Numbered from the stretch's first letter, positions 7,495 through 16,382 are shown. The stretch: 64,000 nucleotides of DNA from Prochlorococcus marinus str. MIT 1214 (GCF_027359355.1 NZ_CP114777.1:930001-994000), one strand, 5' to 3'. Program-made: numbers and translations. The notes: a model not told the origin generated them from the sequence alone.

Positions 7495-7624
7495 TTTTAA
7501 CTGAAAGATAATCTATCTTTTATCAGAATAAATTCATTCAAAAGGAAAACAAGCACCTAATGGATACTGTAATCATGAGAATTTATTGCTAGCTAAATCC
7601 CTATATCTAAGTTTAATGAAGCAT

Positions 7625-7810
7625 CTATGTATGTTTAGTTTCTTCGAATAATCCAAAAAAAGTCCATGCTATTAATGAAATAAGTCCTATTAGCAAAGAA
7701 ATGATGGCAAAAGTAAATTTCCCTAAAAACAGAACTGCAATAGCTGTTGTTATGAAAATTAAAGAAAAAATTAGATAATTATTGGGAGGGATTTTTTTTA
7801 GAAAATCCAT
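7625..7810 (-). CDS. Small two-helix membrane protein, unknown
   Basis: 61 residues. The head is short and basic (MDFLKKIPPNNY), and two hydrophobic helices (about 13-32 and 35-53) are joined by a tight turn, ending EETKHT. It lies 25 bases downstream of another leftward mini-gene, so the pair is probably cotranscribed. Confidence 0.5.
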   Translation of the reverse strand: MDFLKKIPPNNYLIFSLIFITTAIAVLFLGKFTFAIISLLIGLISLIAWTFFGLFEETKHT

Positions 7811-7835
7811 AACTCACCTATTAAAAACATCTTTA

Positions 7836-8003
7836 TTAAAAAGGAAACTCGGATTTTATCCATAAGGTAGAAATAACTTTCATAAGTAACCACATAACTA
7901 AAGCACCCTCTAGGAAGCCAAACCAATACAGGGCGTAGTTAGATATCCCCATTTCTTTTTGAGCACGTTCAACAAATGATTTATGCCATTTAATCAACTT
8001 CAC
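7836..8003 (-). CDS. 55-aa conserved small membrane protein
   Basis: A GTG start at 8003 gives 55 residues. There is an amphipathic, charged N-terminus (KWHKSFVERAQKEMGIS), then NYALYWFGFLEGALVMWLL, a Trp- and Tyr-rich helix, and a short tail ending SEFPF. The strong, ordered pattern suggests a conserved cyanobacterial mini-protein. It is the first of a two-gene leftward unit with the 61-residue gene. Confidence 0.55.
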   Translation of the reverse strand: MKLIKWHKSFVERAQKEMGISNYALYWFGFLEGALVMWLLMKVISTLWIKSEFPF

Positions 8004-8607
8004 AAATCATCTGTGTATATAAAATTATTATAGCTAAAAGTCTCAAATAACAAATTTTTTAAGGACAATAGCATCTCTTATTTTTGTGAGAGATTTCCTA
8101 TGTCACAGTTCTAAGCTAACGAACTAAAGACAAACATAAGATTTTTGTCTTGTAGTAATAACAACAAAAATGAGTCATTTAAAATTTATAAAAACATAAC
8201 TCCACTGATTCAACTAATTCAGAAATTTTAATAGACATAAAAATAATATAATCTTATTCTAAAAAATATTGATTTTCTGAAATGCATTAAATTTTTAAAG
8301 GCATGGATTTATCTTGAATAATTCAATCCCCTATAAGTAAGCTTTGTCTGAGGCTTTGAAGCTGAATGACAATATACGAATGACCTTCCATTAAAATACA
8401 TATTGACCATGATGATACAGACTCTTCAAAGACGCTCAAGTCCCCGTCCTCTGGCTTGAGTCGAACTGCGGTCTACATAGGCAGATCGGACGATTGGGTA
8501 GCAAAAGCTACACCTCCTTTATAGTATTTATACTCAAAAATGTCAATAATATAGATTTGGGCTCTATCTGTTTTTTTTCTACACCACAAAATAATTACGT
8601 TGTTAGT
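8004..8607. other. Long spacer with hairpins and one GC-richer segment
   Basis: About 600 bases without a sizeable gene. Two hairpins are visible: ATCTCTTA/TGAGAGAT at 8073-8094 and AAGACAAA/TTTGTCTT at 8127-8151. The rest is AT-rich apart from a GC-richer block at about 8404-8520, listed separately. Confidence 0.5.
8404..8530. ncRNA. Candidate structured RNA or leader with (anti-)Shine-Dalgarno block
   Basis: This block is GC-richer than the AT-rich spacer around it. It contains a stem CTCAAG-CC/GG-CTTGAG around 8436-8461 and a tetraloop hairpin GTAGC-AAAA-GCTAC at 8498-8511, followed by ACCTCCTTT. On the plus strand ACCTCCTTT equals the 16S anti-Shine-Dalgarno. On the minus strand AAAGGAGGTG is a perfect ribosome site 8 bases before a TTG that opens a 21-residue frame ending at about 8437. 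It is either a structured RNA or a tiny leader gene; neither is proven. Confidence 0.3.
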
Positions 8608-10533
8608 TTAGTTGGCTGACTCAGATAACTCACTGAGCTCAATCCATCTATCCTCATGTTCTTGAATAGCTTCAAGAAGATCTGCTAATTGATGACTAGT
8701 TTCACTAATGTCTACATCACAACTAGTTATTTTTTTTTCTAAATATATTTTCTGTTTTTCTAGCATAGGCAGTCTGAGGTCTAGCTCTTTCAATTCTCTA
8801 GCTTCTTTAAAACTCAATTTTCTCGTTTTATTTTCAGGGTTAGATTTACTTTCTGATCCTCTCTTATTTTGCGAATTATTGACTATTTTATCTCGTTCTT
8901 TTGTTTCATCATTTCGCTCCTCTAAAATTTTTTGTTCCAGAAATCGAGAGTAATTGCCTTCATATCTTTGTAAGTGACCATTTTCAAAATTAAAAATTTT
9001 ATCAATAGTTCGGTCAAGAAAATATCTATCGTGCGATACGACTACGACACAACCTTTGAAGTCCTCAAGAAAATCTTCTAGCACACTTAGTGTTTGTATA
9101 TCTAAATCATTTGTAGGTTCATCAAGCAACAATACGTTGGGCGCTTGTATGAGCATTTTGCAGAGAGCAAGTCTTCTTTTTTCTCCTCCTGAAAGTTTAA
9201 GTAGAGGGCTATATTGCTGACTAGGTGGAAACAAGAATTTTTCTAAGAGTTGTGATGCGGTAATTTGTTTTCCTCCATGATCAATTAGTAATGCAGCTTC
9301 CTCCACGAATTCGATAACTTTGCGGTTTAGGCCATTCCCTTGAGTTAAATCATTTGTATGTTGATCGAGATAGCCAATATGGACGGTTTCTCCAAGTTTG
9401 ATTTCCCCACTAGTAGGCAATCTTTTACCAGCAATTAGATCTAAAAGAGTCGATTTACCACTTCCATTAGGACCAATAATGCCTACTCGATCCTCTGGAC
9501 TAAAGCTATAAGTGAAATCACGTAAAAGATCCAAATTATTCTCTTTATCATTTAAAGATATACCTACTCCTTCAGCTTCAATTGCGATTTTTCCAATTCT
9601 TCTACTTAATGAATTCATTTCTAATTTAGCTTTAACATGATTTTTAGGTTTAGCTTGCATTTCAGCAATCCTTTGAAGACGTGCCTTTTGTTTTGTACTT
9701 CTTGCTTTGGGACCTTGTCTTAACCAAGCTAATTCCTTTCTTAAAACACCCTGAAATTTTTTCTTTGTAGATGCCTCTGATTGTTCTTGTTCAACTTTTT
9801 GTTGAAGAAATTGACGGTAATTTCCCGAATACTTGCGAGCTTCTCCATTATTGATTTCGACCATCCTAGTAGTAATGCGATCAAGAACATATCTATCGTG
9901 AGTTATCAAGACAAGTGCACCGTCATAATGCTCTAACCAATTTTGAAGCCATTCCACTGCAGATGCATCTAGGTGGTTGGTAGGTTCATCAAGAAGTAAA
10001 ACGTCAGGCTTAGAAACAAGTGCAGCGGCAAGTCCCACCCTTTTGCGGTAACCACCAGAAAGATCTTTTACTGGCTTCTCTAAATCTTTTATACCTAGTC
10101 TTCTTAAAACATCTTGACATTGTTGTTCTAAATTCCATGCCCCAGCGGCATCCATAAGTTCACTCGCCTGACCAAGTTTTTTCAAAAGGCCTTCATCTTC
10201 TGGACTTTGTGCGATTTTTCTACTTAGCTGACTGAAATTAAGTAATAATTTTCTTTTTTCTCCACACCCTTCAAGAACTTCTTCCAAAATACTTTTTTCA
10301 CTGTTGTAACTTGTTTCTTGCCCAACCAAAGATATCCGCAAAGATGATAAACATCTCCTTTCTCCTTCCATCAAAGGTTCTATTCCTGCAATAACTCTCA
10401 AAAGTGTTGACTTGCCAGATCCATTTGGACCAATCAAACCAAGTCTCTCTTTTTTATTTATATGAAGATCTAAATTTTTAAAAAGATTTTTTATTCCAAA
10501 GTCTGTTGAAGCATTAACAAGACTAATCAACAC
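8608..10533 (-). CDS. ABC-F family ATPase (Uup/EttA-like translation factor)
   Basis: 641 residues with two complete ABC cassettes and no membrane segments, the layout of ABC-F proteins. Cassette 1 has GPNGSGKST (35-43), LSGGYRKR (158-165) and LLLDEPTNHLD (about 179-189). Cassette 2 repeats these as GPNGSGKST, LSGGEKRR and LLLDEPTNDLD. A charged linker lies between them, and a C-terminal coiled coil (about 560-641) resembles Uup. ABC-F members bind the ribosomal E site and rescue or regulate translation; Uup types are also linked to DNA-repeat stability. The start is GTG at 10533. The exact subfamily is uncertain. Confidence 0.9.
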   Translation of the reverse strand: MLISLVNASTDFGIKNLFKNLDLHINKKERLGLIGPNGSGKSTLLRVIAGIEPLMEGERRCLSSLRISLVGQETSYNSEKSILEEVLEGCGEKRKLLLNFSQLSRKIAQSPEDEGLLKKLGQASELMDAAGAWNLEQQCQDVLRRLGIKDLEKPVKDLSGGYRKRVGLAAALVSKPDVLLLDEPTNHLDASAVEWLQNWLEHYDGALVLITHDRYVLDRITTRMVEINNGEARKYSGNYRQFLQQKVEQEQSEASTKKKFQGVLRKELAWLRQGPKARSTKQKARLQRIAEMQAKPKNHVKAKLEMNSLSRRIGKIAIEAEGVGISLNDKENNLDLLRDFTYSFSPEDRVGIIGPNGSGKSTLLDLIAGKRLPTSGEIKLGETVHIGYLDQHTNDLTQGNGLNRKVIEFVEEAALLIDHGGKQITASQLLEKFLFPPSQQYSPLLKLSGGEKRRLALCKMLIQAPNVLLLDEPTNDLDIQTLSVLEDFLEDFKGCVVVVSHDRYFLDRTIDKIFNFENGHLQRYEGNYSRFLEQKILEERNDETKERDKIVNNSQNKRGSESKSNPENKTRKLSFKEARELKELDLRLPMLEKQKIYLEKKITSCDVDISETSHQLADLLEAIQEHEDRWIELSELSESAN

Positions 10534-10676
10534 AGCTTACGTCCTCACGTCCATCAATAAAGCTAACTCATAAATATTAACTCCCTTAGTCCTCATGATC
10601 TTTTTCAAAGCGTGAACATGAAATTTATAAATAAATTCTGACATCGCTCTACAGCTAATACAGTCTATTTTAATAG

Positions 10677-10943
10677 TTACATCAACCACGAAATATGCAA
10701 TCGTCTGCAAGAGTAGAAAGCATCATCAAGAAACTTAACGAAGAAATTGCAATACTGCTCAACACTTGAGCGGACCCTACCAGAATCTTTTAAACCTAAA
10801 TAACCTTGCCGCACCACCACCATTAACTTCGGCTGCATAGTATCGTCCACAAATATTTTTGGTTCATAAATTTGATCATCAGATTTAACTGCCATCGGAG
10901 ACATAAGAAAAAAAGATAGCACCATAAGAAAGATACGGTTCAT
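10677..10943 (-). CDS. Secreted small hypothetical protein
   Basis: 88 residues. Residues 1-21 are a clear signal peptide (MNRIFLMVLSFFLMSPMAVKS). The mature part has a predicted beta segment (PKLMVVVRQGYLGL) and two Cys (EQYCNFFV and FYSCRRLH) that could pair in the periplasm. No family is recognised. It lies upstream of the ABC-F gene on the same strand. Confidence 0.5.
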   Translation of the reverse strand: MNRIFLMVLSFFLMSPMAVKSDDQIYEPKIFVDDTMQPKLMVVVRQGYLGLKDSGRVRSSVEQYCNFFVKFLDDAFYSCRRLHISWLM

Positions 10944-11022
10944 TATTTTATTTATGAGATAAAAAACTTTAGAGGCTCTTGAGAGTAAGATCTTAGATAA
11001 TTATTTATACATATTTAGAATA

Positions 11023-11388
11023 ATGATGAATTTTTTAGAGAAAGTTCTCTCAAATTACTTTCTGGCTTGGACTCAGATTTTTAATTATAAAGATAAAACA
11101 AGTAGAATACCTTTTTGGCACTTTTTTATCCTGGATGGATTGATAGGAGCTTTGGTTTCAATACTATCTAATAACAACCTTGCTAATGATCCAAATGATT
11201 TTTATACCATCACTGAGGGATATGACTGGGGGTACTTGTATAGCATTCCATCTTTTTTAGTTTTTATAGCTTTATCAATCAGAAGGCTGAGAGATATAGG
11301 TAAGGAAAACTTGTTACTATGGGTATTTTGTTCATTTATTCCTTTCTATAATCTTTATATATTTGCCCAGCCTTCTTCTGAAAAATAA
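11023..11388 (+). CDS. DUF805 family membrane protein
   Basis: 121 residues with the DUF805 layout: N-terminal NYFLAWTQIFNYKDKTSRIPFWHFFI (read as two short motifs, a W-x-x-x-x-NYKDKTSR region and PFWHF), transmembrane helices, and the signature RRLRDIGKENLLLW near residues 90-103. DUF805 proteins are small integral membrane proteins of unknown role. It is convergent with the 97-residue membrane gene. Confidence 0.8.
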   Translation: MMNFLEKVLSNYFLAWTQIFNYKDKTSRIPFWHFFILDGLIGALVSILSNNNLANDPNDFYTITEGYDWGYLYSIPSFLVFIALSIRRLRDIGKENLLLWVFCSFIPFYNLYIFAQPSSEK

Positions 11389-11433
11389 ATGAAGTATTTT
11401 AAAGTTGTGAGCATTACTTAATTTTTTAAATAC

Positions 11434-11724
11434 TCATTTTCTACCCTTAAAAGTCCGAGGGTAAGGGATATTAAGAGCATTAAACCTTTTTAATTTTTTA
11501 CTGCGCCTATAACGCTTATAAAATAATTCGAAAAGTGCCGACACTCCTAACCAAGAAAGGATACAACTTATAAATACCCTTGCGCCTGCTGTGGAAGCAA
11601 GCCAATAGATAATAGGATCTATTATCAAATTAATACTAATTATAAAACCAATAAACAAAGAGAAAGTAAGACAAGCTAATATTAATAAAGCTCTGATTAT
11701 TTTTTTTGTGTTGAAATCTTTCAT
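11434..11724 (-). CDS. Hypothetical membrane protein
   Basis: The ATG at 11724 gives 96 residues; the frame is open to a TTG at 11775. Two hydrophobic helices lie at about 9-35 and 47-66 (LLILACLTFSLFIGFIISI and RVFISCILSWLGVSALFEL), followed by a strongly basic tail (YKRYRRSKKLKRF). The basic tail should be cytoplasmic. No family is recognised. Confidence 0.5.
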   Translation of the reverse strand: MKDFNTKKIIRALLILACLTFSLFIGFIISINLIIDPIIYWLASTAGARVFISCILSWLGVSALFELFYKRYRRSKKLKRFNALNIPYPRTFKGRK

Positions 11725-11892
11725 ACCCAAATTTTGAAATCGTATTAGGAATCGATATTTTCCATTCTCAAGCAAGATATATAGTAAAGGAATTTTAATG
11801 TAATAAAAGTTGATTCACCTTTAATATTAAATATATACAATTGACAAATCAAATAATAACCTAGGGCAGACATTAAAATTTGCTTTCAATTA

Positions 11893-11912
11893 AGATGAAA
11901 TTAATTTCATCT
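11893..11912. repeat. Perfect 20-base palindrome
   Basis: AGATGAAATT followed directly by its reverse complement AATTTCATCT. It sits in the spacer before a possible 31-residue frame and the 67-residue gene. It could be an operator or a weak hairpin; no T-run follows. Confidence 0.45.
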
Positions 11913-11947
11913 ACTTTTCATAGATATATCTATTAAAGAGCGATTAG

Positions 11948-12043
11948 ATGCTTACATGGCAATCAGCCAAGGGACCTATGTTCATTCATATAAATATGAA
12001 AATTCTTTATAGCCAAATGTTGGAAGTTTACAAACTGATCTAA
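11948..12043 (+). CDS. Possible 31-aa peptide gene
   Basis: An ATG frame of 31 residues opens MLTWQSAKGPMFIHINMK and ends KLI. It begins 35 bases after a perfect palindrome and ends 31 bases before the next gene. There is no clear ribosome site; it is a candidate only. Confidence 0.25.
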   Translation: MLTWQSAKGPMFIHINMKILYSQMLEVYKLI

Positions 12044-12074
12044 GAAGGTAATTTAGCTTAACTACTTTTAGCCA

Positions 12075-12278
12075 ATGGCATTTCATCAATCTGTCGAGGA
12101 AACGATGTCATATCTTATATGTCATATGATTAAAAGAACCGACCATGTCAATGCTGGTGATCAGTTAGCTATTAGTCAAGAATACAGAGAATGGATTAAA
12201 TGCATAAAGAATAAAGACCTTATCCCACAAAACATACTTTTTATAAATACATCTACTTTTGGAAAAAATATTCAATAA
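12075..12278 (+). CDS. Small soluble hypothetical protein
   Basis: 67 residues with predicted helical content in the first two thirds (HQSVEETMSYLICHMIKRTD, then AISQEYREWIKCIKNK), two Cys and no membrane segment. No family is recognised. It lies alone, downstream of a possible 31-residue frame on the same strand. Confidence 0.45.
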   Translation: MAFHQSVEETMSYLICHMIKRTDHVNAGDQLAISQEYREWIKCIKNKDLIPQNILFINTSTFGKNIQ

Positions 12279-12611
12279 GAAGAATTCCTTTCTTTATATT
12301 TAGCAAAGTTCCTAAACTTCTTTAGACGCCATATACACACAAATCATTTGATAGTAAAGAAATCAACAATGAGATAATGAAGAGTGAAGCTAACACAGAT
12401 TCATTAACAGGAAATGATCTCTTTGATTTCAGCTTATTCATTTATATATAAAGAAAAATGTTCTATCTTTAGAAATAGATTTAAACTCATAAAAATACGC
12501 TTAGAAATTTCGGTGGGCTTTATTTTTGTGATCACAACTTTCAATGAAGAAAAAGTAAAAGATTTTCTATAATTGCCTAGGAAATAGAAAAATCTGGCGA
12601 AAATAAATTTA
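12279..12611. other. Promoter-bearing spacer before the amino-acid importer
   Basis: 333 bases. It contains a possible 24-residue frame (12377-12451, opening MKSEANTDSLTGNDLF) and a perfect palindrome TTGTGATCACAA at 12526-12537, about 75 bases before the binding-protein gene. Otherwise it is AT-rich without clear signals. Confidence 0.45.
12526..12537. promoter_or_regulatory. Perfect palindrome TTGTGATCACAA, possible operator
   Basis: This 12-base palindrome lies about 75 bases upstream of the amino-acid ABC importer operon. It contains the TGTGA and TCACA half-sites of the CRP/NtcA superfamily, but with no spacer between them, so it is not a standard CRP site. A repressor or atypical activator could bind it. 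This is inference from symmetry and position only. Confidence 0.3.
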
Positions 12612-13673
12612 ATGAATAAAAAAGTTATGCGCCGATTGGTATCAGGAATAGTTGGTCTGGCAGCTCTATTGGCTGGCTGTGCGACAACAAGTCAAGACAA
12701 TAGCTCTAGACTTAACCTAATAAAAAATCGCAATGAGTTGATTTGTGGAGTAAGTGGAAAGATTCCTGGTTTTAGTTATATGAAAAGTGATGGTAGTTAT
12801 CAAGGACTAGATGTCGATATATGTAAAGCGTTTGCCGCTGCAATTATAGGAGATTCAGAAAAAATCCAATATAGACCTCTAACTGCAGCAGAGAGATTCA
12901 CAGCTATTAAAACCGGGGAAATTGACCTGTTATCAAGAAATACCACTTTCACTCTCAGTAGAGATTCCTCAGGAGGAAATGGATTAACTTTTGCACCAGT
13001 TGTTTTCCATGATGGCCAGGGATTGATGGTAAAGCAGGAAAGTAAAATTAGTAGTCTTAAAGATCTTGCAAACAAATCTATATGTGTAGGCTCAGGAACA
13101 ACTACTGAGCAAAATATAAATGATGCGTTTGAGAGTGCCTCACTTCCTTATACACCAATCAAATATCAAGATCTTAATCAAGTAGTTGCTGGTTATTTAC
13201 AGGGTCGTTGTTCAGCCATGACTTCTGATCGTTCGCAATTAGCAGCAGCCAGATCTGGTTTTAAAAATCCAAAAGAACATATTATTCTTGATGATGTATT
13301 GAGCAAGGAGCCACTTGCTCCAGCCTCCGATGGCAAAGATCAGAAACTAGCTGATGCCATGAGATGGATTGTCTTTTCCCTTATATCGGCAGAAGAGCAA
13401 GGGATAACGAAGTCAAATATTGATGAAAAAGTACAAATTGCAAAGAAAAATCCTCAATTAAAACCTTTAAGAAGATTTCTAGGTATTGAAGGAGGACTTG
13501 GAGAAAAAATTGGTCTTAGCAATGACTTCGTAGTTAAAGTAATTAGCTCAACTGGCAATTATGGAGAGATTTACGAAAGACATTTAGGGCAAAATAGCGA
13601 GGTACCTATTCCAAGAGGACAAAATGAGTTGTATAACAAAGGAGGTGTACATATTTCACCACCATTTAACTAA
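12612..13673 (+). CDS. Polar amino-acid ABC transporter, substrate-binding lipoprotein
   Basis: 353 residues. The N-terminus is a lipoprotein signal ending in the lipobox LLAGC (Cys 23), so the mature protein should be lipid-anchored outside the plasma membrane. The body is the family 3 binding-protein fold: ICGVSGKIPGFSY, GLDVDICKAFAAAI, the ligand-binding RFTAIKTGEIDLLSRN, and SICVGSGTTTEQN. This matches AapJ/BztA and cyanobacterial NatF types, which bind glutamate, glutamine and other polar amino acids. It heads a four-gene operon (18-base gap to the next gene). The exact ligand cannot be read from sequence. Confidence 0.93.
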   Translation: MNKKVMRRLVSGIVGLAALLAGCATTSQDNSSRLNLIKNRNELICGVSGKIPGFSYMKSDGSYQGLDVDICKAFAAAIIGDSEKIQYRPLTAAERFTAIKTGEIDLLSRNTTFTLSRDSSGGNGLTFAPVVFHDGQGLMVKQESKISSLKDLANKSICVGSGTTTEQNINDAFESASLPYTPIKYQDLNQVVAGYLQGRCSAMTSDRSQLAAARSGFKNPKEHIILDDVLSKEPLAPASDGKDQKLADAMRWIVFSLISAEEQGITKSNIDEKVQIAKKNPQLKPLRRFLGIEGGLGEKIGLSNDFVVKVISSTGNYGEIYERHLGQNSEVPIPRGQNELYNKGGVHISPPFN

Positions 13674-13691
13674 AAATAATTTATTGCGAGA

Positions 13692-14591
13692 ATGAAAATA
13701 AATCAAAAAATATTTTTGCAATTTGGAATATGTATTATCTTTTTTGGTTTGATTGGAATACTAATTAATAATTTAACAATAAATCTAATAAGGACAGGTC
13801 TTGGTTTTAATTTTAGCTGGCTTTTCAAACCAGCAAGTTTTGCTTTAGCGGAACACCCCTTACCTTATACCCCCTCAGATAGCTATGCTTGGGCATTATT
13901 TATAGGTTGGCTCAACAGTCTTAAAGTTATTTTCTTATCATTAATATTAGCTACTTTCTTGGGAACACTAATAGGTTTTGCAAGAACAGGCAAAAACTCA
14001 TTACTAGCTCTCATTTCGGCTGGTTACATAACAATAATCAGACAAACTCCTCTTTTACTTCAACTTATGTTTTGGTATTTTGTTGGGTTCTTAGGTTTAA
14101 AAGACAATATGTTTCTCCCAATAAAAAAAATACTTAACATTTCAAATCAAGGAATTGAGTTTTCAGGATTAATTTTTTCCTCGGAGTTTCTAGCATTATT
14201 ACTTGGTCTAAGTATATTTACAAGTGCTTACATAGCAGAGGTAATCCGCGGAGGCATCCTCTCGGTTCCCCGAGGGCAATGGGAAGCATTTAGGAGCTTA
14301 GGGCTTTCAGAAAGAAAAGGACTTATCCGAATCATACTTCCACAGGCATTACCAGCAATCATCCCAGGATTAACAAGTCAATATCTTAACCTTGCTAAAA
14401 ATAGTACCTTAGCAATCGCAGTTGGCTACTCAGATATTTACGCAATTAACGATACTATTATAAATCAAACAGGGAGAGCTATCGAGTGTTTTATTATATT
14501 ACTTGTTAGTTTCTTGCTATTAAATCTATTGATAACTAATGCCATGGAAGTCATAAATAGATTAATTTTAAAATCACGCATATATGGTTAA
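13692..14591 (+). CDS. Polar amino-acid ABC transporter, permease 1
   Basis: 299 residues, mostly hydrophobic. The HisM/AapQ-type permease features are clear: an extra N-terminal helix and large periplasmic loop, then RQTPLLLQLMFWYF, and the EAA loop (EVIRGGILSVPRGQWEAF, then RSLGLSERKGL and ILPQALPAIIPG) that contacts the ATPase. It follows the binding-protein gene by 18 bases, and the second permease starts 3 bases after it. It pairs with that permease as a heterodimer in the plasma membrane. Confidence 0.92.
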   Translation: MKINQKIFLQFGICIIFFGLIGILINNLTINLIRTGLGFNFSWLFKPASFALAEHPLPYTPSDSYAWALFIGWLNSLKVIFLSLILATFLGTLIGFARTGKNSLLALISAGYITIIRQTPLLLQLMFWYFVGFLGLKDNMFLPIKKILNISNQGIEFSGLIFSSEFLALLLGLSIFTSAYIAEVIRGGILSVPRGQWEAFRSLGLSERKGLIRIILPQALPAIIPGLTSQYLNLAKNSTLAIAVGYSDIYAINDTIINQTGRAIECFIILLVSFLLLNLLITNAMEVINRLILKSRIYG

Positions 14592-14594
14592 TTT

Positions 14595-15629
14595 ATGTTC
14601 AACATCAATATAAATTCAATGATAGTTTTCTTTAAGAATCTAAAGAAAACTTTATTCCCAAATTTATTCAATACTATTATTACTTTGCTCATTATATTAT
14701 GTATTAGTGTAGTTTGTTTTAATACTTTTGCATGGCTCATATATAAGGCTAGCTGGAAAGTTGTAATATCAAATCTCCCTTTATACGCATTTGGTAGTTT
14801 CCCACCTAATGAACAATGGAGACCGGCTACTTGGATTATTGGTCTTCTTTTACTCAGTATCTTTACTCTTTACGGCCCCGAGTGGAAATGGCTACGAAGA
14901 AATCTACTAATAGTTTGGACAGGAACAATACCCTTGGGTCTATATTTACTTTATGGTGGGTTTGGCTTATCACCTATAATGAGTAGACATTGGGGTGGAT
15001 TAACTCTAACTATACTGTTAACTGTTTGCAGCTCATTATTATCATTACCTTTTGGAATAATTTTGGCACTATGTAGACAGAGTTCATTACCATTAATTCA
15101 GAAGCTAAGTTCAATCTATATAGATGTTATGAGAGCAATTCCTCTTATTGCAGTACTTTTTTTTGGACAACTACTAATACCTTTATTTCTTCCAGTTGGA
15201 ATAGAAATTGATCGTGTTTGGAGAGCAATCTTTGCGTTTACTCTATTTGTATCTGCCTACATAGCGGAAGATATTCGTGGAGGGCTACAGTCAATACCCA
15301 ACACTCAAATAGAGGCAGCAAATAGTCTTGGTCTTAATCAATTTCAAATCATTCAATTTATATTAATTCCTCAAGCTTTGCGTATTGCATTACCCGCTCT
15401 CACTAATCAATCTATTGGACTTTTTCAAAATACATCTTTAATGGCCATTTTAGGACTAGTAGAGTTATTAGGTGTAGGCAGAAGTATCCTGGCTAATCCA
15501 GAATTTATTGGTCAATATATTGAAGTTTATGTTTGGCTAGCATGTGTCTATTGGATGGTTTGTACAATTATGGCTATTCTGGCTAGACATCTTGAACAAA
15601 GAATGACCATTAATCAATCCAATTTCTAA
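14595..15629 (+). CDS. Polar amino-acid ABC transporter, permease 2
   Basis: 344 residues. Long N-terminal helices are followed by the conserved permease core: a segment RQSSLPLIQKL, DVMRAIPLIAVLFFG, and the EAA loop (EDIRGGLQSIPNTQIEAA, SLGLNQFQII, IPQALRIALP). It corresponds to AapM/BztC/NatH. It sits 3 bases after permease 1 and 6 bases before the ATPase gene, so the four genes are one operon. It supplies half of the transport pore. Confidence 0.92.
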   Translation: MFNININSMIVFFKNLKKTLFPNLFNTIITLLIILCISVVCFNTFAWLIYKASWKVVISNLPLYAFGSFPPNEQWRPATWIIGLLLLSIFTLYGPEWKWLRRNLLIVWTGTIPLGLYLLYGGFGLSPIMSRHWGGLTLTILLTVCSSLLSLPFGIILALCRQSSLPLIQKLSSIYIDVMRAIPLIAVLFFGQLLIPLFLPVGIEIDRVWRAIFAFTLFVSAYIAEDIRGGLQSIPNTQIEAANSLGLNQFQIIQFILIPQALRIALPALTNQSIGLFQNTSLMAILGLVELLGVGRSILANPEFIGQYIEVYVWLACVYWMVCTIMAILARHLEQRMTINQSNF

Positions 15630-15635
15630 TAATTC

Positions 15636-16382
15636 ATGGAACCGATTGTTATTGCGAGGAATCTCACTAAATCGTATACAAAAGGTCTACGGGCTCTTGA
15701 TAATGTTTCTCTTACAGTTAATCAAGGGAAGGTTTTAGTTGTAATGGGTCCCTCAGGTTCAGGGAAAAGTACTCTGATTCGGACTTTTAATGGTCTTGAG
15801 ACTTTTGATAAAGGAGAACTAAATATTTTAGGAATCAAAGTTAATTCTACTCATGACGAAAGAAAAATACAAAAAATACGAAGAAGAGTAGGTATGGTTT
15901 TTCAACAATTCAATTTATTCCCTCATCTATCAATTCTTGAAAATATCACTCTCGCGCCCATAAAGGTGCAAAAACGTCGTCAAATTGAGGCAGAAGAATA
16001 TGGCATGTATCTCTTGAGTCAAATGGGAATAGATTCTCATGCCAAAAAATATCCAAGTCAACTTAGCGGAGGAGAACAGCAACGAGTAGCCATAGCTAGA
16101 GCTTTAGCATTAAAGCCTGAGTTGCTTTTATTCGATGAGCCCACTAGTGCATTAGATCCAGAGCGAATCAAAGAAGTCCTCGATGCAATTAGAAGACTTG
16201 CTGAACAGGGAATGACAATGGTTGTAGTGACACATGAAATTGGCTTTGCTAAAGACGTAAGTGATCAAGTTTTATTTATGGATTCAGGTAAAGTTATAGA
16301 AACATCTCCTCCAAATATTTTCTTTTCTAATGCTCGGCATGAGAGAAGTAGAAAATTTCTAAATCAACTTGATAAGCATTAA
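15636..16382 (+). CDS. Polar amino-acid ABC transporter, ATPase
   Basis: 248 residues, the normal length for GlnQ/AapP-type ATPases. Walker A GPSGSGKST lies near residue 38, the Q-loop in VGMVFQQFNLFPH, the signature LSGGEQQRVAIARA near 145, Walker B LLFDEPTSALDP, and the H-loop VVTHEIGFA. It drives import by the two upstream permeases. It is the last gene of the operon; no strong terminator hairpin is visible after it. Confidence 0.95.
   Translation: MEPIVIARNLTKSYTKGLRALDNVSLTVNQGKVLVVMGPSGSGKSTLIRTFNGLETFDKGELNILGIKVNSTHDERKIQKIRRRVGMVFQQFNLFPHLSILENITLAPIKVQKRRQIEAEEYGMYLLSQMGIDSHAKKYPSQLSGGEQQRVAIARALALKPELLLFDEPTSALDPERIKEVLDAIRRLAEQGMTMVVVTHEIGFAKDVSDQVLFMDSGKVIETSPPNIFFSNARHERSRKFLNQLDKH

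Noticed and set aside
8404-8530. tRNA, tmRNA or 16S rRNA fragment
   Set aside because: TCGAACT and ACCTCCTTT resemble pieces of tRNA or rRNA, but no cloverleaf, tag peptide or longer rRNA match could be found.
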